Below, piece by piece: positions 28,421 to 38,078 of a DNA stretch of 64,000 nt. The notes under the pieces were generated by a model. The model saw only the letters and a program-made list of their open reading frames with translations, had not been told where the DNA came from and searched no databases. How positions within the stretch are numbered: position 1 is the stretch's first letter; the number at the start of each line of letters is the position of its first letter. The position numbers and the translations under genes are program-made. The DNA comes from Paenibacillus plantarum (GTDB lineage: Bacteria; Bacillota; Bacilli; Paenibacillales; NBRC-103111), in assembly GCF_013141695.1 (NCBI RefSeq), contig NZ_WHNY01000034.1:1-64000 (forward strand). Reading direction: 5' to 3'.

Positions 28421-28882
28421 ATGAAACGCAGAATTGCACGTGAAATTGCTATACAAAGCTTATACCAAATCCAAATGAATGAGGCTACTCCTCAGGAGGC
28501 TGTTCAAGTTGCGATTCATGAAGCTGAGCATGATAATGAAACGCAACTGGATTTCTCCGGAGATAAGATAGATCCTGTCTATATTGTTGAACTTGTTGAA
28601 GGAACTTACAAGAACAAAGTAAGCATCGACGAGTTATTGGAGGAGTATCTGAAGGGGTGGGCAATGGACAGACTGTCTCGTATCGATCGAGAAATTCTGC
28701 GTCTTGGTGCCTATGAGATGCTGTATCGCGATGATGTTCCACCGAAGGTTGTTGTCAATGAAGCCATTGATTTGGCCAAGCATTATGGAACTGAAGAATC
28801 AGGGAAATTCGTAAATGGTGTGTTAGGAAAAATGATCAAAGAAATCGACGAGCTGAAAGAGAAAGTTCTGCGTACGCTTTGA
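28421..28882 (+). CDS. nusB: Transcription antitermination factor NusB
   Basis: 153 residues; helical RNA-binding factor that with NusE/S10 binds boxA of rRNA operons. Motifs: RRIAREIAIQSLYQIQMNE, WAMDRLSRIDREILRLGAYEM and VPPKVVVNEAIDLAKHYG. TAGGAGG precedes the ATG. First gene of a housekeeping run up to recN. Confidence 0.95.
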   Translation: MKRRIAREIAIQSLYQIQMNEATPQEAVQVAIHEAEHDNETQLDFSGDKIDPVYIVELVEGTYKNKVSIDELLEEYLKGWAMDRLSRIDREILRLGAYEMLYRDDVPPKVVVNEAIDLAKHYGTEESGKFVNGVLGKMIKEIDELKEKVLRTL

Positions 28883-28950
28883 ACAACTTTATTGAGATCA
28901 ACGGCATAGTTAAATATAAGTAAGGCTTAAACGGCTAAGGGGGAAATAAC

Positions 28951-29817
28951 ATGTCAGCACAAGTAATTAATGGGAAAGAACTCGTGAGCTCAATTCGTGA
29001 GGAAATTAGATCTGACGTAGCAGTACTTACAGCTCAGGGAAACCAGCCAGGTCTTGTCGTTGTTATTGTAGGTGAAGATGCAGCTTCGCAAGTGTATGTG
29101 AGAAACAAAGCGAAAGCTTGCGATGATGTAGGTATTTATTCCGAAGTACACCGTCTGCCTGAAGAGACGACACAAGCAGAATTAATTGCACTCATCCATG
29201 GTTTTAATGCGAATAATCGAATTAACGGGATTCTTGTTCAATCTCCACTGCCTAAACATATCAATGAAGAAGCAGTTGTTGATGAAATTGATCCAGCGAA
29301 AGATGTAGATTGCTTCCACCCGATCAATGTAGGTAACCTGATGATTGGTAAAGACGGTATGAAGCCTTGTACCCCGCACGGTGTTATTGAAATCCTTAAG
29401 CGGACTGGCGTAGAGATCGCAGGCAAACATGCAGTGGTAGTAGGAAGAAGCAACATCGTTGGTAAACCGATGGCTATGCTGTTGTTGCGTGAGCATGCAA
29501 CGGTATCTGTGGTACATTCCCGTACGCCTAACATGGAAGAGATCACCAAACAAGCTGATATTCTTGTTGTAGCAGTTGGGAAAGCGCATTTGATCAAAGC
29601 CAATCATGTGAAACTAGGTGCAGTCGTTATTGACGTTGGGATGAATCGTCCTGCAGACGGCAAATTAACCGGTGATGTTGATTTTGAAGCTGTGAAAGAG
29701 ATTGCAAGTGCGATTACACCTGTTCCAGGTTGTGTAGGCCCAATGACGATTACGATGCTGCTTCGCAATACAGTTGACGCGGCTAGCCGTGCAGCTAAAG
29801 CGAATGTGAGCGTATAG
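28951..29817 (+). CDS. folD: Methylenetetrahydrofolate dehydrogenase/cyclohydrolase
   Basis: The 288-residue bifunctional enzyme interconverts 5,10-methylene-THF and 10-formyl-THF with NADP. Seen: the catalytic Lys region YVRNKAKACDDVG, GILVQSPLPKHI, the motif KDVDCFHPINVG, the nucleotide site VVGRSNIVGKPMAMLL and the C-terminal PVPGCVGPMTITMLL. AAGGGGG precedes the start. Confidence 0.97.
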   Translation: MSAQVINGKELVSSIREEIRSDVAVLTAQGNQPGLVVVIVGEDAASQVYVRNKAKACDDVGIYSEVHRLPEETTQAELIALIHGFNANNRINGILVQSPLPKHINEEAVVDEIDPAKDVDCFHPINVGNLMIGKDGMKPCTPHGVIEILKRTGVEIAGKHAVVVGRSNIVGKPMAMLLLREHATVSVVHSRTPNMEEITKQADILVVAVGKAHLIKANHVKLGAVVIDVGMNRPADGKLTGDVDFEAVKEIASAITPVPGCVGPMTITMLLRNTVDAASRAAKANVSV

Positions 29818-29824
29818 TCACCTT

Positions 29825-31195
29825 ATGGCGAGAAATGAGACCAAGATTTTATCCGTAAAAGATTTAAACCGTTATATAAAGCTATTGCTGGAAGGTGATT
29901 CACGACTCCAGGATGTGTGGGTACGAGGCGAAATTTCGAATTTCACGCATCATTCTAGCGGTCATATGTATTTTACATTGAAGGATGCGGATGGTCGGCT
30001 GAAAAGCATCATGTTTGCTTCGCATAATCAGAAGCTGGGATTTATCCCGAAAGAAGGTACGAAAGTTATTGCTCGCGGCAATATTTCCGTTTATGAGCGA
30101 GATGGTGCCTATCAGTTTTATGTGACGGCGATGCAGCCTGATGGTATCGGCAGCTTGTATTTGGCTTTCGAGCAGCTGAAAAAGAAGCTCGAAACAGAAG
30201 GGTTATTCGCGCCAGAGCGCAAGAAACCGATTCCTCGGTTTCCACGCGCCATTGGCGTGATCACGTCCCCGACGGGGGCCGCCATTCGTGATGTCATCAT
30301 CACGCTGCAGCGGCGTTTCCCGTCGATCCCGATCTTGCTGTACCCTGTCCTCGTACAGGGTACGCAGGCGGCACCTTCGATCGTGAAAGCGATCGAAGCC
30401 ATGAACCGGCTCGGTGAAGCCGACGTGCTCATCGTGGGCCGCGGCGGCGGCTCGCTGGAAGAGCTGTGGGCCTTCAACGAGGAGATCGTTGCGCGGGCTA
30501 TCGCAGCCTCCGCGATCCCAATCATCTCGGCCGTCGGCCACGAGACGGACTTCACGATCGCCGACTTCGTCGCCGATCTCAGAGCGCCGACGCCTACGGC
30601 GGCGGCAGAGCTCGCGGTGCCGCACCACCTCGAGCTGAAGCAGCAGCTATCGCAGCAGGCTCAGCGCCTGCATTACGGGCTGCTGCAGCAGCTGCGCCGC
30701 AAGCAGGAACGGCTCGAGCGCGCGAAGCGCTCGCCGTTCCTGACGAACCCCCGCAGGCAGCTGCTCATGCAGCCTGCGGAGCGACTCGACCGGCTGGCGG
30801 AGCAGCTCGGTTATCGCATGCGTCAGCGCCTTACGGAGCTGGCGCAGCATCGATTGAGGCTGGAGCGTCGCTTATCCAGCTTCAATCCAACGGAGCAGGC
30901 CGTGATGGCGAGACGACGTTTGGACACGTCCAAACGTCAGATGCTCACGGCCATGCAGACCCTCCTGCGCTCGAAGAAGCAGGAGTGGCAGTCCAGCGTC
31001 CGTCATCTGGACGCCCTCAGCCCGCTGAAAGTTATGCAGCGGGGTTACAGCCTTGCTTATGACGAACAAGAAAAGAATCTTGTGAGATCGATAACGCAAG
31101 TAAACATCGGTGATCGATTATCCATACGTCTTAAGGACGGTAAAATACAATGTCAAGTTTCGGGGATGGAGGCGAACATTGATGTCAACAAGTGA
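29825..31195 (+). CDS. xseA: Exonuclease VII large subunit
   Basis: 456 residues. An N-terminal OB fold (VKDLNRYIKLLLEGDSRLQD ... VRGEISNFTHHSSGHMYF) precedes the catalytic region with FPRAIGVITSPTGAAIRDVI and GRGGGSLEELWAFNEE, then a long coiled coil. It degrades single-stranded DNA with XseB. No clear ribosome site precedes the ATG eight bases after folD, suggesting coupling. From about 30240 to 31060 the DNA is much more GC-rich than the gene's front part and its neighbours. Confidence 0.95.
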   Translation: MARNETKILSVKDLNRYIKLLLEGDSRLQDVWVRGEISNFTHHSSGHMYFTLKDADGRLKSIMFASHNQKLGFIPKEGTKVIARGNISVYERDGAYQFYVTAMQPDGIGSLYLAFEQLKKKLETEGLFAPERKKPIPRFPRAIGVITSPTGAAIRDVIITLQRRFPSIPILLYPVLVQGTQAAPSIVKAIEAMNRLGEADVLIVGRGGGSLEELWAFNEEIVARAIAASAIPIISAVGHETDFTIADFVADLRAPTPTAAAELAVPHHLELKQQLSQQAQRLHYGLLQQLRRKQERLERAKRSPFLTNPRRQLLMQPAERLDRLAEQLGYRMRQRLTELAQHRLRLERRLSSFNPTEQAVMARRRLDTSKRQMLTAMQTLLRSKKQEWQSSVRHLDALSPLKVMQRGYSLAYDEQEKNLVRSITQVNIGDRLSIRLKDGKIQCQVSGMEANIDVNK

Positions 31196-31433
31196 AACTG
31201 AAGTAAGTTTTGAAGTAGCAATTGAGCAGCTAGAGCGTATAGTAAGTCAGCTGGAGAGCGGCGACGTTCCTCTAGAGAAAGCCATTGAACTGTATCAAGA
31301 AGGTGTAAGACTCTCCCATATTTGCGGCGTTAAGCTGGAGCAAGTGGAGAAAAAAATTGAGATGCTGGTTGAAGGGGAAGCTGGGGTAACAAGGAAGCCT
31401 TTCCAGCCTGTCTTGGAAGATAAGGGGAATTAG
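31182..31433 (+). CDS. xseB: Exonuclease VII small subunit
   Basis: 83 residues with the family core VSFEVAIEQLERIVSQLESG and LEKAIELYQEGV. It binds along the XseA coiled coil. Its ATG lies 14 bases inside xseA, with GGGATGGAGG upstream, a typical coupled pair. Confidence 0.95.
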   Translation: MSTSETEVSFEVAIEQLERIVSQLESGDVPLEKAIELYQEGVRLSHICGVKLEQVEKKIEMLVEGEAGVTRKPFQPVLEDKGN

Positions 31434-31434
31434 T

Positions 31435-32343
31435 TTGAATAACACGACGTCTACTATTCATACATACATCGCTTCCCATGCTGAATTGGTCGAAGCCGCA
31501 TTGCGTCAATCATTGCCAACTGCTTGGGAGGTACCGGCTTCGTTACGTGAGTCCATGGACTACTCCTTGATGGCAGGTGGCAAACGACTGCGTCCTATTA
31601 TGGTTCTTGCTGCTGCAGAGTCGCTGGGGGGCTCCCTGGAGTCTGCTATGCCTGTTGCATTGGCCATCGAAATGGTTCATACCTATTCGTTAGTTCATGA
31701 TGATCTGCCAGCAATGGATAATGATGATTATCGGAGAGGCAAGTTAACGAATCACAAAGTTTATGGTGAGGCAATGGCTATTCTTGCTGGCGATGCGCTG
31801 CTTACGCACGCCTTCTTCTGCGTTGCGCAATCACACAAAAGGTTTGGTGTTCCTGCTGAACGCGTATTAGCCATTACAGAAGAGCTTGCCGTACTGGCAG
31901 GAGCTCGTGGCATGGTTGGCGGCCAAGCAGCGGATATGTTAGGCGAGCAAGGTTTAACCAAGTTAGAAGAGCTTACTTATATTCATACTCACAAAACGAG
32001 TGATCTTATTGTGTTCTCATTGCGTGCCGGTGGACATATTGCTGGGGCGACCGAAGCGCAATTGGAAGCGCTCAGTGAGTTTGGACATGCACTTGGACTT
32101 GCTTTTCAGATTCAAGATGATATTTTGGATATTATCGGAGATGAAGCGAAACTAGGTAAGCCTGTGAAGAGCGATGAGAAGCAGCAAAAGGTGACATTCC
32201 CTTATTTTATCGGCATGGAAGCTTCTGAACAGAAAGTGCAAGAGCTGACGAATCAAGCGAAAGATGCCTTAATTCGTTCGAACATACCGAACCCGGAACG
32301 ATTGCTGCAGATCGCAGATTACCTGATGAAACGGGATCATTAA
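31435..32343 (+). CDS. ispA: Farnesyl diphosphate synthase
   Basis: 302-residue prenyl synthase making C15 farnesyl diphosphate. First aspartate motif DDLPAMDNDD, second FQIQDDILD, plus MAGGKRLRP at the isopentenyl site. The start is TTG 31435 directly after xseB (AAGGGGAA). It uses precursors made by the Dxs-initiated MEP pathway encoded next. Confidence 0.95.
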   Translation: MNNTTSTIHTYIASHAELVEAALRQSLPTAWEVPASLRESMDYSLMAGGKRLRPIMVLAAAESLGGSLESAMPVALAIEMVHTYSLVHDDLPAMDNDDYRRGKLTNHKVYGEAMAILAGDALLTHAFFCVAQSHKRFGVPAERVLAITEELAVLAGARGMVGGQAADMLGEQGLTKLEELTYIHTHKTSDLIVFSLRAGGHIAGATEAQLEALSEFGHALGLAFQIQDDILDIIGDEAKLGKPVKSDEKQQKVTFPYFIGMEASEQKVQELTNQAKDALIRSNIPNPERLLQIADYLMKRDH

Positions 32344-32405
32344 ACGTACGTATACAAGTAGTATGCTGTTTCGGAAGGTAGTTTCACACGAAATACCCAA
32401 TAATA

Positions 32406-32414
32406 TGATATAAT
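32406..32414 (+). promoter_or_regulatory. Extended -10 promoter before dxs
   Basis: TGA-TATAAT (32406-32414) with no clear -35, 44 bases before the GTG start of dxs. Confidence 0.5.
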
Positions 32415-32457
32415 GGTGAAATCTTAGTATTTTCACATTGAAAGTGAGGAAACAAGC

Positions 32458-34350
32458 GTGCTGCTCGAACAAATCAATCGGCCTGCAGATTTGAAGCGGT
32501 TATCCTTGACGGAGCTCGAAGAATTGGCAGGAGAAATCCGTCAATTTCTAATTGAGAAGCTTTCCGTTACTGGTGGACATCTAGCCCCGAACTTAGGCGT
32601 GGTTGAACTCACGATAGCTTTACACACCATGTTTCACAGCCCGTATGATAAACTGATTTTTGATGTTGGTCACCAGGCGTATGTACACAAAATATTGACT
32701 GGTCGTAAAGACAAGTTCGATACGTTACGCAAATATAAAGGGCTCTGCGGGTTTATTAAACGTTCCGAGAGCGAGCATGATGTCTGGGAAGCCGGACATA
32801 GCAGTACTTCCCTGTCAGCTGCCATGGGTATGGCAATGGCACGTGATCTCAAGGGCGAGCATAATAAGGTTGTTGCCATCATTGGTGATGGTGCGCTTAC
32901 AGGCGGCATGGCATTAGAAGCCATGAATCATATTGGTCACGAGAAGAAGAATATTACGGTCATTCTGAATGACAATGAAATGTCGATTGCGCCCAACGTA
33001 GGGGCTCTTCATAATTATTTAAGCAAAATTCGTTCGGACCGTCATTATTTGAAAGCTAAAGAGGAAGTCGAATATTTACTGAAGAAAATTCCTGCCATCG
33101 GTGGAACGCTAGCTAAAACAGCGGAGAAGCTGAAGGATAGTCTTAAATATTTTGTTTTAAATGGCGTGTGGTTTGAAGAACTAGGCTTTACTTATATTGG
33201 TCCTGTAGATGGACATAACCTCCAAGTACTCATGGATACGTTGAAACAGGCTGAGAAAGTTGCAGGTCCTGTGCTCATTCATATCGTTACGACGAAAGGA
33301 AAAGGGTATAAACCTGCAGAGAACGATTCCCATACTTGGCACGGCTTAGGGCCATACAAAATGGAGTCTGGTCAAGTTCTTAAGTCTTCTGGACCGCCAA
33401 TGTATACGCAAGTTTTCGGAGACACTTTAATTGAGCTTGGCGAGAAGGACTCTCGTGTGGTTGCAGTTACACCTGCAATGCCTGGTGGATCCGGATTATT
33501 GAAGTTTGCAAAGCAATTTCCAAATCGGATGATTGATGTTGGTATTGCGGAGCAGCATGCGGCTACGTTATGCGCAGGACTCGCGAGTGAAGGCTTGAAG
33601 CCGGTATTCGCTGTATATTCTACGTTCTTGCAGCGTGCGTATGATCAAGTTGTTCACGATATTTGTCGTCCTAAATTAAATGTTACCTTTGCCATTGACC
33701 GTTCTGGCTTCGTTGGTCCGGATGGTGAAACCCATCAAGGGGTTTATGATATTTCATTTTTACGAACAATTCCTAACATGGTCTTAATGATGCCGAAGGA
33801 TGAGAAGGAATTGCGTGATATGATGCAAACGGCGCTTGAATATAATGATGGTCCGATTGCTTATCGTTATCCGCGTATTAATGGCACTGGCGCTAATATT
33901 GATGAAGCTCCAAAGGCCATTCCGCTCGGTACTTGGGAAACTGTACGTGAGGGTGATTATGCAGCAGTTCTCGCTGTTGGACCTATGGTTCAAGTGGCAG
34001 AGGAAGCAGCAGCTCAGCTAGCGCAAGAAGGTATTGAACTTCGTGTCGTTAATGCAAGATTTATTAAACCATTGGATGAAGCTTATTTGCTGCAGTTAGC
34101 TAAGGAATCCATGCCAGTGATCACAATGGAAGAGGGCTCAATCCAAGGTGGTTTCGGAAGTGCGGTATTGGAGTTCTATGCAGAGAAGCGAATTGTTGGT
34201 TTGCAGGTTGAATTGATGGGGATTCAAGATTACTTCGTAGAGCATGGCAGCGTGCCAGAACAACGCGAAGAAGTTGGGTTAACTGCCCACCACTTGATTT
34301 CCGAAGTGAAGAAGCTAGTCCCACGCAAGGTCTTACGGGCGAAGGTCTAG
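32458..34350 (+). CDS. dxs: 1-deoxy-D-xylulose-5-phosphate synthase
   Basis: 630-residue thiamine-diphosphate enzyme condensing pyruvate and glyceraldehyde-3-phosphate, the first step of the MEP isoprenoid pathway. ThDP motif [16 protein letters not shown] with downstream [28 protein letters not shown]; transketolase-like Glu region [28 protein letters not shown]. The start is GTG 32458 after GTGAGGAAAC. Confidence 0.97.
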   Translation: MLLEQINRPADLKRLSLTELEELAGEIRQFLIEKLSVTGGHLAPNLGVVELTIALHTMFHSPYDKLIFDVGHQAYVHKILTGRKDKFDTLRKYKGLCGFIKRSESEHDVWEAGHSSTSLSAAMGMAMARDLKGEHNKVVAIIGDGALTGGMALEAMNHIGHEKKNITVILNDNEMSIAPNVGALHNYLSKIRSDRHYLKAKEEVEYLLKKIPAIGGTLAKTAEKLKDSLKYFVLNGVWFEELGFTYIGPVDGHNLQVLMDTLKQAEKVAGPVLIHIVTTKGKGYKPAENDSHTWHGLGPYKMESGQVLKSSGPPMYTQVFGDTLIELGEKDSRVVAVTPAMPGGSGLLKFAKQFPNRMIDVGIAEQHAATLCAGLASEGLKPVFAVYSTFLQRAYDQVVHDICRPKLNVTFAIDRSGFVGPDGETHQGVYDISFLRTIPNMVLMMPKDEKELRDMMQTALEYNDGPIAYRYPRINGTGANIDEAPKAIPLGTWETVREGDYAAVLAVGPMVQVAEEAAAQLAQEGIELRVVNARFIKPLDEAYLLQLAKESMPVITMEEGSIQGGFGSAVLEFYAEKRIVGLQVELMGIQDYFVEHGSVPEQREEVGLTAHHLISEVKKLVPRKVLRAKV

Positions 34351-34383
34351 TAACCGATTTTGAATAGGAGCAACACATTATAT

Positions 34384-35214
34384 ATGTCCTCGGATAAAGA
34401 ACGATTAGACTTATTGCTACTTGAGCAAGGATATTTTGAAAGCAGAGAAAAGGCAAAGGCCGCCATTATGGCAGGCCTTGTTTTTGCAGATGAAGAACCA
34501 GCTGACAAAGCGGGGATGAAGATCAGTCGCAAAGCTGTACTGAAAGTAAAGGGTGCTCTCCATCCTTACGTGAGTCGTGGCGGATTAAAGCTGGAGAAAG
34601 CGTTAAAGCATTTCGCAATCGACTTACATGATGCTGTCATGCTCGACATTGGAGCTTCTACGGGCGGATTCACAGATTGTGCGCTGCAAAATGGTGCGGC
34701 CTCCGTCTACGCTGTGGATGTTGGCTACAATCAATTGGATTGGTCACTGCGCAATGATGAGCGTGTTCATGTTATGGAAAGAACGAATTTCCGTTACACG
34801 AAATTGGAGGATTTGAACGGTCCAAGACCTAGTTTTGCCAGTATTGACGTTTCGTTCATTTCGCTTCGTATTATCCTGCCACCACTGAAGGAAATCTTAG
34901 GGGATCAGGGTCATGTTGTTGCTTTAATTAAGCCGCAATTCGAAGCTGGTCGAGAGAAGGTTGGGAAGTCGGGCGTTGTTCGCGATACGGATGTACATAT
35001 AGACGTTCTGACAACGGTGCTTTCATTTGCTGAGGAGCTTGGCTTTCGCTTGAAAGGACTCACTTACTCGCCAATAACGGGTGGTGAAGGGAACATTGAA
35101 TTCCTTGCGTATTGGTCGAGCAACGAGACGGAAGAGTCATTGGCAGCGCCAACTTCGATCAAAGCCCTTATTGCCGAGACGGTTAAAGAGTCTCAGAAAT
35201 TACATGGAAAATAA
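34384..35214 (+). CDS. yqxC: TlyA/YqxC family rRNA 2'-O-methyltransferase
   Basis: 276 residues: an N-terminal S4 RNA-binding domain (ERLDLLLLEQGYFESREKAK) and an FtsJ-like methyltransferase domain with the SAM motif MLDIGASTGGFTDCAL and KPQFEAGREKVGKSGVV. TlyA proteins 2'-O-methylate cytidines in rRNA. ATG 34384 gives the family N-terminus, though TAGGAG is 13 bases away. Conserved neighbour of ahrC-recN. Confidence 0.92.
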   Translation: MSSDKERLDLLLLEQGYFESREKAKAAIMAGLVFADEEPADKAGMKISRKAVLKVKGALHPYVSRGGLKLEKALKHFAIDLHDAVMLDIGASTGGFTDCALQNGAASVYAVDVGYNQLDWSLRNDERVHVMERTNFRYTKLEDLNGPRPSFASIDVSFISLRIILPPLKEILGDQGHVVALIKPQFEAGREKVGKSGVVRDTDVHIDVLTTVLSFAEELGFRLKGLTYSPITGGEGNIEFLAYWSSNETEESLAAPTSIKALIAETVKESQKLHGK

Positions 35215-35312
35215 ACTCATCTTTGAGAACGCCTTTTGCGGCCCTGAGATGGGTTTTTTCACTTAAAGGATTTCCCTCCCGGTTTCACGAATACTATGGC
35301 GAGGTGAAGGAC

Positions 35313-35765
35313 ATGGAACAAGGCGATGTAAGAGTCATTTTGTTAATCCTGATCGTTGTTATTTGTATCATCTTTTGGCGATTTCAGAAGTGGTCAGCGG
35401 GTTCAAGTCGAAGAAGAGGGCGTATTCGAAGGCATGCGAATATCCCCGAGGACGATGTTGTTGAGCTGCTTGAGGCTGTTGGATTCGAAGTGCTTGCTGG
35501 GAAGACCAAAATTCCAATTACTATGACCGTCGGAGAGAGAGAGCAGCTGGAAAGCCGCTTATTTATCGATTATTTTGTGCAAAAGGAAGATGATATTTAT
35601 CTCGTGAAAGTGGCAAGAGAACGCAAGCCACTTGAGATGACAGGGAGCGCTGTGCGTGACATGCTGCTGCCCTACACGCTCATTTATCCGGAGGCACAGG
35701 GTATCCTTTACGTTGATATGACCGTTAGCAAAATCAAAAAAATCACTTTTCACATAGAGGTGTAA
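35313..35765 (+). CDS. Membrane-anchored protein of unknown function, possible PD-(D/E)XK-like domain
   Basis: 150 residues: one N-terminal helix ([15 protein letters not shown]), an Arg-rich stretch, then a soluble domain of about 100 residues. The pattern [22 protein letters not shown] followed later by [18 protein letters not shown] recalls the Asp ... Lys core of restriction-endonuclease-like folds, but the usual E-x-K is V-K-V-A-R-E-R here, so activity is uncertain. The ATG at 35313 follows GAGGTGAAGG. It stands between yqxC and ahrC and ends two bases before ahrC. Confidence 0.7.
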   Translation: MEQGDVRVILLILIVVICIIFWRFQKWSAGSSRRRGRIRRHANIPEDDVVELLEAVGFEVLAGKTKIPITMTVGEREQLESRLFIDYFVQKEDDIYLVKVARERKPLEMTGSAVRDMLLPYTLIYPEAQGILYVDMTVSKIKKITFHIEV

Positions 35766-35767
35766 GG

Positions 35768-36217
35768 ATGAAGGGTCAAAGGCATGTAAAAATCAGAGAA
35801 ATTATTACGAATCATGAGATTGAAACGCAGGATGAATTGGTTGAAGCGTTGCGCGCGGCAGGATTCCATGTCACACAAGCGACAGTTTCGAGGGACATTA
35901 AAGAACTCCATCTCATTAAAGTTCCGCTAGATGATGGCAGATATAAGTATTCCATGCCGGCTGATCAGCGATTTAATCCTATGCAGAGACTTCGTCGGGC
36001 ATTAAGTGACCATTTTGTCAGCATTGATTATACGGATAATTTGGTCGTTATGAAATGCTTGCCAGGCACGGCAAATACGATTTGTGCTTTAATTGATAAT
36101 TTGGAGTGGAATGGCGTTATGGGCACGATCTGTGGAGATGATACGATTCTTGTTATTTGCCGCGGGAAAGAGAATAGTGTAACTTTTGTAAATGAAGTCA
36201 TGTCCTTATTATCATAA
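35768..36217 (+). CDS. ahrC: Arginine repressor
   Basis: 149-residue ArgR family regulator that with arginine represses biosynthesis and activates catabolism. N-terminal winged helix ([39 protein letters not shown]) and C-terminal hexamerisation/arginine-binding domain with [13 protein letters not shown] and [14 protein letters not shown]. Its place before recN is conserved. Confidence 0.95.
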   Translation: MKGQRHVKIREIITNHEIETQDELVEALRAAGFHVTQATVSRDIKELHLIKVPLDDGRYKYSMPADQRFNPMQRLRRALSDHFVSIDYTDNLVVMKCLPGTANTICALIDNLEWNGVMGTICGDDTILVICRGKENSVTFVNEVMSLLS

Positions 36218-36232
36218 AATCAGGAGGCGTTC

Positions 36233-37960
36233 ATGCTTACAGAACTTTCAATTCGTAATTTAGCTGTCATTGAACATGTACATATTCGATTTAAAGCAGG
36301 TTTTCACGTCCTTACAGGGGAAACTGGCGCTGGGAAATCGATCATCATAGATGCGTTAACTTTGATTGTTGGCGGTAGAGGTTCATCGGAATTAGTTCGT
36401 TATGGCGCTGATAAAGCAGAAATTGAAGCCATGTTTGACTTACCTGCTTCTCATCCGGTTTGGCATACGCTTACAGAGTTCGGGATTGAATCCGATGCTT
36501 CCGAGCATCTCATTATCCGCCGTGAAATTACGGCGACTGGCAAAAGCTCAAGTCGAATAAATGGTCAGCTTGTGAATATGACGATGTTGCGCAAGACGGG
36601 AGAGTGGCTCGTTAATATTCATGGTCAACATGAGCATCAATCCCTGCTTCATGTGGACGAGCATATTCATTCCTTGGATTTGTTCGGAGATGCCGAAATT
36701 GAGTCAGCGAAAAAGACGTACCAAGCTAGCTATGATCAGTATATGAAGCTTCAAAAAGAGCTGAATGATCTTCAAGAAACGAGCAAGCAGGCTCTGCAAA
36801 TGTTAGACCTGTATCGGTTCCAGATTGAAGAGATATCATCAGCCAAGCTGAAATTAGGGGAAGACGAGACTTTAGCTGAGGAGAAGCGTAAGTTAGCAAA
36901 TGCAGAGAAGCTTTATCAGAGCTCGTCCGAAGCCTATGATTTTCTCTATGCTACGAATCGAGGACTCGATGCTGCTGGCAAAGCAGTCTCACGCCTGCAG
37001 GATATCGTGCAGCTAGATCCGACGAATTTGAGCCCAATTCTTGAACAGGCGCAATCCGCCTTTTACCAGCTGGAAGACGCAGCTTATCAAATCAGAGATT
37101 ATCGCGACAGCATTGAGTTCAATTCGTCTCGATTAGATTATATTGAACAAAGATTAGATACCATCACGTCTCTTCGCCGAAAATATGGAGAGAATATTAA
37201 AGAGATTCTGAGCTATTTAGAGAAGATCAAAAACGAAGTCGATACGATTGAAAATAAAGATGAAATTATTCGTAAATTAGAATACAAGCTTGTACTTGCT
37301 GAGAAACAAGTTGGTGTGCATGCGCTAGACCTGTCTAACCTGCGTAAAGGTATTGCAAGTGATCTCTCAGCTCAGATTGAACATGAATTACGTGATCTTC
37401 AAATGGAACGAACACAGTTTCGAGTGCAGATCGCTCATATTATCGATGACCGCGGCGTTGAGGTTGACGGCAATAAGGTTCGATTCTCCAGACAAGGCAT
37501 TGATCAGGTTGAGTTCCTCATGGCTCCTAACCCAGGTGAACCGCTGCGTGGATTAAGTAAAATTGCTTCTGGTGGAGAGCTCTCCCGTATTATGCTCGCA
37601 ATGAAGGCAATTTTTGCACGGATTGACCAAATTCCGGTGCTTGTTTTTGATGAAGTGGATACGGGGGTTAGCGGACGAGCGGCACAAGCGATTGCAGAGA
37701 AAATGTCCGTTCTATCACAAAGCTGTCAAGTCTTCTCCATTACTCATTTGCCTCAGGTTGCAAGCTTTGCAGATGTTCATTTCTATATTCGGAAAGAAGT
37801 GGATCATGAGCGAACATTCACGCGTGTTCAAGATATGCCAGATGCTGGCCGAATTGAAGAGCTTGCGAGGATGCTTGGCGGTGTAGAAGTGACAGAAACA
37901 ACGCTTCATCATGCGGGAGAAATGCTTACCATGGCAAAAAATAAGAAAGCAAGGGCATGA
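36233..37960 (+). CDS. recN: DNA repair protein RecN
   Basis: A 575-residue SMC-like ATPase acting early at double-strand breaks. Walker A GETGAGKSIIIDAL; long central coiled coil (about residues 160-380); signature SGGELSRIMLAMKAI; Walker B PVLVFDEVDTGVSG. Full length. CAGGAGG precedes the ATG. Confidence 0.96.
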   Translation: MLTELSIRNLAVIEHVHIRFKAGFHVLTGETGAGKSIIIDALTLIVGGRGSSELVRYGADKAEIEAMFDLPASHPVWHTLTEFGIESDASEHLIIRREITATGKSSSRINGQLVNMTMLRKTGEWLVNIHGQHEHQSLLHVDEHIHSLDLFGDAEIESAKKTYQASYDQYMKLQKELNDLQETSKQALQMLDLYRFQIEEISSAKLKLGEDETLAEEKRKLANAEKLYQSSSEAYDFLYATNRGLDAAGKAVSRLQDIVQLDPTNLSPILEQAQSAFYQLEDAAYQIRDYRDSIEFNSSRLDYIEQRLDTITSLRRKYGENIKEILSYLEKIKNEVDTIENKDEIIRKLEYKLVLAEKQVGVHALDLSNLRKGIASDLSAQIEHELRDLQMERTQFRVQIAHIIDDRGVEVDGNKVRFSRQGIDQVEFLMAPNPGEPLRGLSKIASGGELSRIMLAMKAIFARIDQIPVLVFDEVDTGVSGRAAQAIAEKMSVLSQSCQVFSITHLPQVASFADVHFYIRKEVDHERTFTRVQDMPDAGRIEELARMLGGVEVTETTLHHAGEMLTMAKNKKARA

Positions 37961-38078
37961 AAGTATAGATAGTCATCATTTACAGTTATAAAAGAAGGGG
38001 ACTGGGGTTAACTTATAGGTACGCAATTGACGAGGTTATTCGTCAGGGCTCAAGGAATTTTGAAGGAGCGTGTTGATA

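Noticed and set aside
30466..31062. 198-codon Ala/Arg-rich frame inside xseA
   Set aside because: It is a GC-driven shadow frame of xseA; the xseA product is intact and matches its family.
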